Part shown: piece by piece, positions 56,484-64,000 of the stretch
How the letters are laid out: every line of letters starts with the position of its first letter
Numbering within the stretch: position 1 is the first letter of the stretch
Origin: Perilla frutescens
Taxonomy: Eukaryota; Streptophyta; Magnoliopsida; Lamiales; Lamiaceae
Direction of reading: 5' to 3'
Length of the DNA: 64,000 nucleotides
Assembly: GCA_026008535.1 (NCBI GenBank)
Contig: BRKX01000009.1
Span: forward strand, 49,473,001-49,537,000
Notes under the pieces: generated by a model
Databases searched by the model: none
What the model was told of the DNA's origin: nothing
The model's input: only the letters and a program-made list of their open reading frames with translations
Made by a program: the position numbers and the translations under genes

Positions 56484-59018
56484 TTGACTTTTGCTTTACA
56501 GGGAAAGAGCATCCTATCCAAGAAAAGGGTCAAAGATACTTGGTATCTAGATAGCGGGTGCTCAAAACACATGACCAGAGACAAGAATGATCTTGACGGT
56601 TATAAAGAGGTTAAGGGACCACTAGTCACTTTTGGAGACAACTCAAAGAGCCAAACCATTGGAGAAGGGTTCGTGGTCAAAGAAAAAGTTATTGTAAATG
56701 GCGTCTCACATGTTAAAGGACTGAAGCACAAATTGTTGAGCATCAGTCAGGTTTGTGACAATGGATACTCAGTCAACTTCAGCAATAGCTCATGTGACAT
56801 CAGAGACAAGTCAACTAGAGCCATACTCTTGACTGGAGTAAGAAAGGGCAACATGTATGTAGTTGACTGGTCAACCGGCTATTTAGAAGCTTGCTTTCTT
56901 TCTAAAGGATCAACTGAAGCAAGTTGGTTATGGCATCGATGACTGAACCATCTCAACTTCAAAACTATCAACTACCTAGCCAAGAAGGAGCTAGTTGATG
57001 GGCTTCCCAAGGAGATCTACAAGAAAACTGACGTCTGCGGACCATGCCAGCAAAGGAAGCAGGTGAAGTCGTCATTCAAAAATAAAAGTCATCATCAAGG
57101 AACAACTGACATTCTTCAGTTGCTACACATGGACCTGGTTGGACCTGTGAAGCCACCAACCCCCAGAGGTAAAAAGTTTACACTTATAGTAGTAGATGAC
57201 TACTCAAGTTATACCTGGGTGGAGTTCCTGAAAAGTAAGGATGAGACTTTTGAGAAGCTATCAACATTGATCAGAAGATTGCAGACTGACAAGGGAAAAT
57301 CAGTTCAAAGGATAAGATCCGACAATGGAACTGAATTTGTCAATCAGCAAATGATCAAGTTCCTGAGTGAACTGGGAATCACTAATGAACACTCTGCTGC
57401 AAGAACTCCTCAACAAAATAGCGTAGTTGAAAGGAGAAATCACAAGCTAAAGGAGGTAACTAGAGCAATGGTAGCAGATGCCAACATAGCTGAATGGTAT
57501 TGGGCAGAGGCAGTTAACACAGCCCGCCACACACAAAACAGAAGTGCCATAGTCATAAGCCATGACAAAGTTCCCTACGAGCTATTCAAGGCCCTATGAA
57601 CAAGACGTGATCACAAGGAACAAGGCCAGACTGGTAGCCAAAGGTTACTCTCAAAGTGAAGGAATCGACTTTGATGAGACATTCGCTCAAGTTGCAAGAT
57701 TGGAGGCCATCAGATTGTTCCTCGCCTATGCAGCTCACAATAATTTCACGGTCTATCAAATGGACATAAAAAGTGCATTCTTGCAAGGGATGCTCAAAGA
57801 GGATGTGTATGTTGAGCAACCTCCAGGCTTCGAAATCGGAGATCAAGTCTACAAGCTGAAGAAAGCTCTATATGGCCTGAAGCAGGCGCCAAGAGCTTCA
57901 TATGAAACCCTCACAACATTCTTCCTAAAGAATGAGTTTCAGAAAGGAGTCATTGATCATACTCTATTCAGAATAGAATGATCAGCTGAGATCTTGATGG
58001 TTCAAATTTATGTGGATGACATAATTTTTGGATCCAAGGGCAAAGATCTCTGCACTCGATTCACTTAACTGATGCAAAGCAAATTCGAGATGAGAATGAT
58101 GGGAGAAATGACATTTTTCCTAGGACTCCAAGTGAAGCAGCTTGAAGACGGAATCTTCATTAGTCAAGCCAAATATACCAAGGAGCTTGTCAAGAAGTTT
58201 GGAACTAATAAGGGAAAATCTCTCAAGATTCCAATGAATACATCAGTGCAGCTGACTCTCGATGAAAAAAGAGAATCAGTTAGCCAGATGCACTATAAAG
58301 GAATCATTGGATCCCTTTTCTACCTGACCGCCAGTCGACCAGACATCTCCTACTCAGTCGGACTGTGTGCAAGGTTCCAAACCAACCCGAAGAAAAGTTA
58401 TCTCGAAGCAGCAAAGAAGATCATGAAGTACCTCAAGGGAACTATAAATTTTGGGTTATGGTATCCCAGAGATGATAGCTTCAGTCTAACCGGCTATTCA
58501 AACTCAGATTTCGGAGGATACAAAATCAACAGAAAAAGCACTAGTGGAACATGTCAGTTCCTTAGGAACAAACTGATATACTGGTTTAGCAAGAAGTAGC
58601 ACTCAGTTGCCACGTCAACAACTAAAGCCGAGTATGTAGCTGTTGGAAGTTGTTGTGCTCAAATCTTTTGGATGAAGCAACAACTCAAGGATTATAAGGT
58701 GAAGACTGAGAAGTGCCAATCTACTGTGATAACAATAGTGCTATTGCAATATCGTAAAATCCAGTATTGCATTCAAGGACGAAGCATATTGATATCAGGC
58801 ACCACTTCATCAGAGATCACATTGAGAAGAAAGACATATGCATCAAATATGTCAACATGGAGAAGCAGATAGCCGATATGTTCACCAAGCCATTGCCAAA
58901 AGCTAGATTTGTTGAGTTATGCATCCAATTGGGATTGCTCGAACTAGCTTCAAAGGAAGACGATGATCAGCCAAAAGAAGGAGTGAAGATGAGCACTCCA
59001 GCTGATAATGAGAACTGA
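56484..59018 (+). pseudogene. Copia 2 pol with internal deletion
   Basis: Protease: DTWYLDSGCSKHMT, active-site DSG present. Gag-pre-integrase zinc motif (HLNFKTINYL, CGPCQQRKQ) after a stop at 56941. Integrase core 57063-57599 with the full D-D-E set (LHMDLVGP, RSDNGTEF, VVERRNHKL). At about 57595 the integrase breaks off at YELFKAL, and RT resumes in its middle (ITRNKARLVAKGYSQ), so the integrase C-terminus and RT N-terminus are missing. RT: QMDIKSAFLQG, LKKALYGLKQAPRA, YVDDIIFGS (58009-58035, just after a stop). RNase H: TSTTKAEYVAVGSC, HIDIRHHFIRDH, ending MFTKPLPKARF at 59018. Several stops. Confidence 0.92.
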
Positions 59019-59763
59019 GCCAAGATGGCATCAGTGAACTAAGCTTTGGAGCTTAAACTGATGAGCCCGTATCAGTTCTAAAAGAATGGCAAAGGCTACA
59101 AGAAAGCTGACGGATGAAAATGAGTAAAATGATCGTAGAAGGCATCAGTTCTCAACCAGTCATATTCAACTGATGAGAGAAATTGAATTCAAAACTGACT
59201 GAAGAAAGCAAAGCTTCAGCTGAAGGAAGCGGATGATAAGCTTAGGCGGAGCAAAGCTGAAGAGGACAGCTTAAGCTGACAAGGAGTCAAAGCTGAGGAG
59301 ACTCCAGCTGAAACTGATCACTCCAAGCCAAGAAGATCATCAGTCGTAAGGCCAACCGATAACGTCAGTAGCTCAATGCCACGTGGAGACTAGAGGAGAG
59401 CCAATATCAGATAAGTTCAAAGTTGAATTTATTACTGAACGGTAAAATGATGTGTCTTCAAAATATTACCGTTGGCCCCACCTACCCTTTCTCTCTCCTC
59501 ATCAATTTTCAACAGATAGATTTGAAATCAAACCGACTGATTCATTGAATGAATCTACTCGTTGAAAATAAAACCTTCAACCTATCTCTAATTCAAAATC
59601 ATTACTACTTAAGAGATACCTGAACTGCATTCTTGTCTTCACTGATTTAACTCATCTCTTGAAAAACAGTCACTCACATCGTCAATTCAAATCCTCAGCA
59701 ATCCACTAAAAAATAACACGATCTGTCGTGTAACTTCTCCCTACTGAAATCATCATAAATATC
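59019..59763 (+). other. Copia 2 spacer between pol and env-position ORF
   Basis: Non-coding, with many CAGTT/AACTGA/CAGCTGA words. The part around 59440-59520 (ATTACCGTTGGC, then CCTACCCTTTCTCTCTC) resembles 62600-62720 before the second ORF copy, and may be a promoter for the ORF. Confidence 0.6.
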
Positions 59764-62463
59764 ATGGCCAAAACAAACACACCAGCTGTTCGATGAAAAT
59801 TCAATTTCAAAGAAACGGGTGAATCCTCTCAAGGGTTTCAAGTTAACCTTTTCAAAGATCAGTTTCTCCTTCTAGATGCTTACAGAGAAAGGTGCTCCAA
59901 CTCTCCACTCTTTGAAGAAGTTATTCAGAAGATAACAGCGGCAGGAATTTTACAATTTCTTGAAGAGACACCCTCCAAGAAGTATCCTGAACCAGTCTGC
60001 GAGTTCTATTTGAACTCAAAAGGGGAGAACGACAAAATTACTACTCAAGTCAGATGAGTAGAAATTGAGATCACTCCAGAACTGCTGTCACAAGCTCTTT
60101 ATCTGCCAAATGAAGGTTTAAAAATAGATGACGTAGAAGTCAATCAGTTAGAAGCTTACAATCGATGGAGAAGAGCACACTATCATGATCCCTACAGAAT
60201 CACAACATCAACCTCCTGCTTTCAAGAAGAATATCAAATCTTGGCAGACATCATTGGAAGAATGATGGTTGGAGTGGCAGGGAATCACTCTGAAATGACA
60301 GAGCTCAAGTATAAAATATGTCATGAGCATCAAGGTTGATTGGGCAAGATTCTTCTTCGACCAGATCAAGAAGTTCGTGGACATCCTGGAAAAGCACTGG
60401 AGTGAAAAGGCTTTTCATCAAAAGATGTGCTTTGTCAGCAGAATCAGCAAACTACTTGAATGCACATTTAATCTTCTGGGAGATAAAGCTGAGACACTGC
60501 CAATGGACAAGGGTGACTACTTTCCATCATCTAAAAAGTGATCAAGAGGTCCTGAAGCTGTTAGCATAAAAATTGGCATCAAAACAAGGAAGAACGAGAA
60601 GGATGCCAAGGGAAAAGGAAAGGTCGTTTTTAAAGAGTCTCACAAAGAAGACTCTGATCCAGAAGATAGCCTACCAATCAGTCAATTGATTGGAACACCA
60701 ATCAAGGCTCAACCGCTGCGACAAAGACTTCCAGAATCTACGTCAGCATCAGCCCCAACAGAAAGTCAAGCTGATCAAATGATTCGGGTCGCAAAAGGAT
60801 CAGTTAAGGGCACCAAAGCCAAAAAGAGAACTAGCACACGACCAAAGAAGATGGCCTAGAAGAAATCATGTACAAACACATATATACACTTGATCGATGA
60901 CTTAATTAATTCGATGAATATATATACCTTTGATCCCAGAGGCACAGACTTTGTTGATAGTTGTGCAGGCGACAGAATTAGGGATACCGGCAAAGAAAAG
61001 AAGAGAACTGATCCACCTCGGCCTCCAAAGCTGCCACCATGAAATGTTAAAATATTTGACATTGATGATGATATGGTGCCTTTCAGAGGCATCCCTCCAC
61101 ACAACTCAGGAGCTGAATATTTCAGGAGGACATGTCCACCAATGGGGAAAACAAGTGAAAATATTCGAGCTCTTCTAAGAGCTGAAATCATCAAAAGCTG
61201 GGCAGATGCCAAAGTCACATAATTCATAACAACCAACTTCGCATCAGACTTGGTTGGATCAGAAGCCCTATACAAAGTATTTGCAAGATACTGCTACTGG
61301 TATCTGTGGAGACATTGCTTCAACTCAGAAGCACATTTTCTTCTGATTGCCCTACATGGAATGAGCTTCTGGAGAAGAGAAGAAAAATGGAGAGTATTAT
61401 GGTCAGGACAGGGCACTCCAGAACAGAATCCAATCATTGTGCCAAAGGAAATGCTGGATATTCGACCATGGCATAGTCATCCAGCTGAGCAAACATTAGC
61501 TCATGTAATGGATGACCTCATCAAGTCAACCAACATTGATATTCTAGAACTACGCACTGAGGAAGAGCAAAGGAACTGGAAACATCCTCAAGTTCATCAA
61601 TACTGGGTGTTAGGTGAAATTCAGAGAATCAGAATAGAGCAAGCAGCAAACTCTGGAAGCAATCAGGCAAGAAGAGCAACACATTCGCCATGGAGTAACT
61701 AACGATGCTTCCACATCAAGACAAGCTGCTATTCATCAAGTGGCAAAACAGCTGGTATTTGATGAACCACTATCAATTCCTGAGATAGATACTCATCTTA
61801 CAGCTATGCCCCAACCAACTGAGGAACCAATTAAACCTTCAGTCATTCCAGAAGAATCTCATGCAGCCCCAACAGAGCCTTTTTCTCCACCAGCATAAAA
61901 AGAAACGGCTGCTGAAGATCCAGCTGACCAAATAATTCAGCTGGCAACTGTCCCTAAAGTGCAGATTATAGTGATCTTTGCTGATTCTGTCCAGATCGCA
62001 CTTCAAGCTCAGGTGGATCCCGAGACTCCCTCTGAATCAAGCCACAATGATACAATTGATTTGGGAGGTGCAGATCAGTTAGTGGTCAAGACTGCTGAGC
62101 AAACAGCTGATCAATCCAAAACAGTTCTTTGTGAAGAACTTGAAGCTGCTGAAGATGGAGATGAAGCATCATCCAGGGGAGATGATCTGCAGCTAACCAT
62201 TGCAACTGATCAGTCCAGTTCTGCAGGGACAATCCAAGCAGACGATCAGTCCAGGCAATCACTAGGCCAATTAATAGCTCATCAATGAGAGCTGCTTCAA
62301 ATCCTTCAACAACAGTTGAAGCGGCATGAGAAGCTGATCAGAAAGCTTCAATCCCACACCGGACTCTAAAAATCTAAAGGTGATTCCTCTAGCTCTGATG
62401 ATGGGAAAAGCAGCCACACCTTGTCTGACGCCAAGAGAAGAAGAACTGAACACGGGCGAGACT
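59764..62463 (+). pseudogene. Copia 2 env-position ORF, copy A, broken
   Basis: Begins MAKTNTPAV and has a folded N-terminal part (59800-60540; ITPELLSQALYLPNEG, QEEYQILADIIGRMM) of the plant transposon protein type. A Ser/Lys-rich stretch follows (60600-60860), then a second structured block (61245-61700; LLIALHGMSFWRREEKW, IRPWHSHPAEQTLAHVMDDL) and a Gln/Asp/Ser-rich tail (to about 62463). Stops at about 59796, 60057, 60338, 60858 and 61700, plus frame changes. Position and length fit the SIRE extra ORF. No signal peptide or membrane span is evident. Function unknown. Confidence 0.6.
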
Positions 62464-62887
62464 AAGAGCCTAATCAAACAAAGCTGATTCAAGACTCTTT
62501 AGTTATTATCTTGTGACTCTGTGTACTCAAAATTTCTTTTGAGAAATAAAATTGTTTTTGCAAAATAAATGACATGTCAGCATTTGTTTTGAAATTTCGG
62601 ACCGTTGGCAGACCAATGACATGTTTCACGGTCATTTCAAACCAACGACTAAAAATGACAAGGGGCATTTAATTCTTTCAACTAACAAATTTATGAGTCT
62701 CTTTCCTCACTCATAAAAACCCCTTGCTCAAAATTTTGAGAGAATACAACACCACCACAACAAAAACAACATCAGAAGAGAAATCTCATACTCTTCAAAG
62801 AAAATCATCTTTCAAAAGAGTATTCTCTCTTTCTCTCTAAAAAAAGGGGGGGGGGCTTCAATTCAAACTCAGCCAATATTTTCAAAA
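62464..62887 (+). other. Non-coding leader of second ORF copy
   Basis: Resembles the leader of copy A in layout (ACCGTTGG, then a pyrimidine-rich stretch at 62821-62840) and ends in a G10 run at 62846-62855. Confidence 0.5.
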
Positions 62888-63598
62888 ATGGCTGAACCAT
62901 TCAAAGCTCTCACTCCTTTCAAAGAGCAAATGATGAGAGATAAATTTCTAGAAAGACAGAAATTTCAATTGTTTCTTAAAGAATCAAACAATCCTTTTCT
63001 TCTGGTCAATCTTCACAAGACCGGAATTCTACACTACCTAGAAACTCCTCCAAGATTCTTCAGACAAAACTTGGTAAGTGAGTTCTTGCTTCAAGCAAAT
63101 GTCATTGCAGATGGGAAGGTCATACAATCAGTGATTTAAGGAAAGAAACTTCAAATAACTGAAAGAAAGATTGCAGAAATCTTTCAACTTCCCAGAAAAG
63201 GCTCTAGGGTTCAAGATCTGAAAGATTCAGCTGAACCATACTGGAAAGAATGGTGTGCTTCAAATTGTTCCAAGCAATTCAGTTTTACCACAGCTAAAAC
63301 TGATCTGAAGCCTGAGTATGGAGTCATGTTCGATATCACGAACAAAATGATGTTCGGCACAATTGGAAGCTTGAGTCAGTTGACTCAAGAAAGATACAAG
63401 GTAATAATATACCTTGTTGAAGGATTAGAAACTAATTGGGCAGAATTTGTCTTCTCCCAATTCAAGCATCAAGTCATCAAAGCTGCCGACTCAAAGAGGA
63501 CTGGGAAATTTGAGTCCAAAGTAGGACTTGTTCTAAGAATGAGCAAGCTCCTGGAGATATGATGAATCTTCCAAATGATGATGCGCTACCACAAAGAT
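62888..63598 (+). pseudogene. Copia 2 env-position ORF, copy B, truncated
   Basis: Begins MAEPFKALTPFKEQ. Distantly related to the first 250 codons of copy A (shared pattern around LHYLETPPR/LQFLEETPS and LRMSKLLE/SRISKLLE). In-frame stop at 63137 and TGA at 63560. It is cut at about 63598, where LTR sequence starts without its U3. Likely the 5' part of an ORF from another element copy. Confidence 0.6.
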
Positions 63599-64000
63599 AA
63601 AGGAGCATTCCAGGTTGATAACAGATTCAAGACTGCCTTCTTGAAGATCGAGCGAGATCTAAAATCGTGTAAAGACGAGCAATAGCACCTAAAGTCTCAG
63701 CGAGCAGTTGGGACCGGTAATTGTGAGCTGTCGACCCAGAAACCGGTTGAGGAAGAGCATGTACCGACGGGTCCATTCTTCCGGGACAGCAACAGTTGGA
63801 AAGGAGGCCGCGCTTGGGTTGAAAGGTGTCGTTTTCAGGTCCAACATGAATTCTTCACTGTGTAACTGTAATAAAAAAAAACTTTACACTTGCATAGTGG
63901 ATTGCCCTTCTGTGGAAGGAAGAGAGAACGTAGAAGCAGGAAGCTTCGAACCACTATAAATTCATGTGTGTATTGTTCTTATTGCTTTCAGCTTTGCATG
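63599..64000 (+). repeat. Second Copia 2 LTR fragment
   Basis: Aligns with 53417-53816 with scattered changes (shared AGGAGGCCGCGCT, CATAGTGGATTGCCCTTCTG). It begins inside the LTR rather than at U3, and continues past the window edge. Confidence 0.9.

Larger units (their letters stand above)
52500..64000 (+). mobile_element. SIRE-like Copia element 2, decayed, continues past window
   Basis: 5' LTR, PBS, gag, pol with an internal deletion, and an env-position ORF, followed by a second partial env-position ORF and a second LTR fragment that runs off the end. It is a different subfamily from Copia 1: LTR and gag share no obvious DNA identity. The duplication of the post-pol part suggests two copies joined by recombination. 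Confidence 0.88.

Overview
This is nuclear DNA from a flowering plant, most likely a eudicot. GT-AG introns, Mutator-like (MULE), CACTA-like, LINE, Copia and Athila-type Gypsy elements and AT-rich spacers all point that way. I see no intact host gene and no rRNA or tRNA gene. Almost everything recognisable is transposable-element sequence, much of it nested and decayed. A Lamiales origin is only a guess from the style of the repeats.

Layout. (1) 1-5991: AT-rich spacer with microsatellites and one 5'-truncated LINE tail. (2) 5992-20880: a complete 14.9-kb MULE with 9-bp target duplications (ATGAATATT) and about 80-bp terminal inverted repeats. It holds two tandem paralogous DUF1985-Ulp1 protease genes on the + strand and a multi-exon MURA transposase on the - strand. 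Its introns and spacers are packed with a short motif, ATACCG/CGGTAT, that is almost absent outside the element. (3) 20881-48815: a nest built on a SIRE-like Copia element. An 11.7-kb Athila-type Gypsy element (24720-36382, - strand, TSD GGCAC) sits inside the Copia primer-binding site. A solo Gypsy-type LTR splits the Copia env-position ORF (43583-45684), another interrupts the 5' LTR (about 22710-24187), and a third joins two Copia remnants (46479-48197). (4) 48816-52499: spacer with several MITEs, two of them with clear 9-bp target duplications. (5) 52500-64000: a second SIRE-like Copia element with 5' LTR, PBS, gag, a deleted pol and two env-position ORF copies. It runs off the window inside a second LTR copy.

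How the genes fit together. In the MULE, the transposase would act on the terminal repeats. The two Ulp1-like genes belong to the extra gene class carried by VANDAL/Kaonashi-type MULEs. The dense ATACCG arrays resemble the motif arrays targeted by sequence-specific anti-silencing proteins of VANDAL elements, so an element-encoded anti-silencing (VANC-like) system with its own cognate motif is the most interesting hypothesis here. All three MULE genes now carry stops and frameshifts, several of them consistent with C-to-T decay, although the ends and target duplications are still sharp. The retroelements each carry the usual gag-PR-IN/RT-RNase H set plus an extra ORF in the env position, and all are inactivated.

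Limits: boundaries come from reading by eye. LTR identities, family names and splice sites have not been checked computationally.
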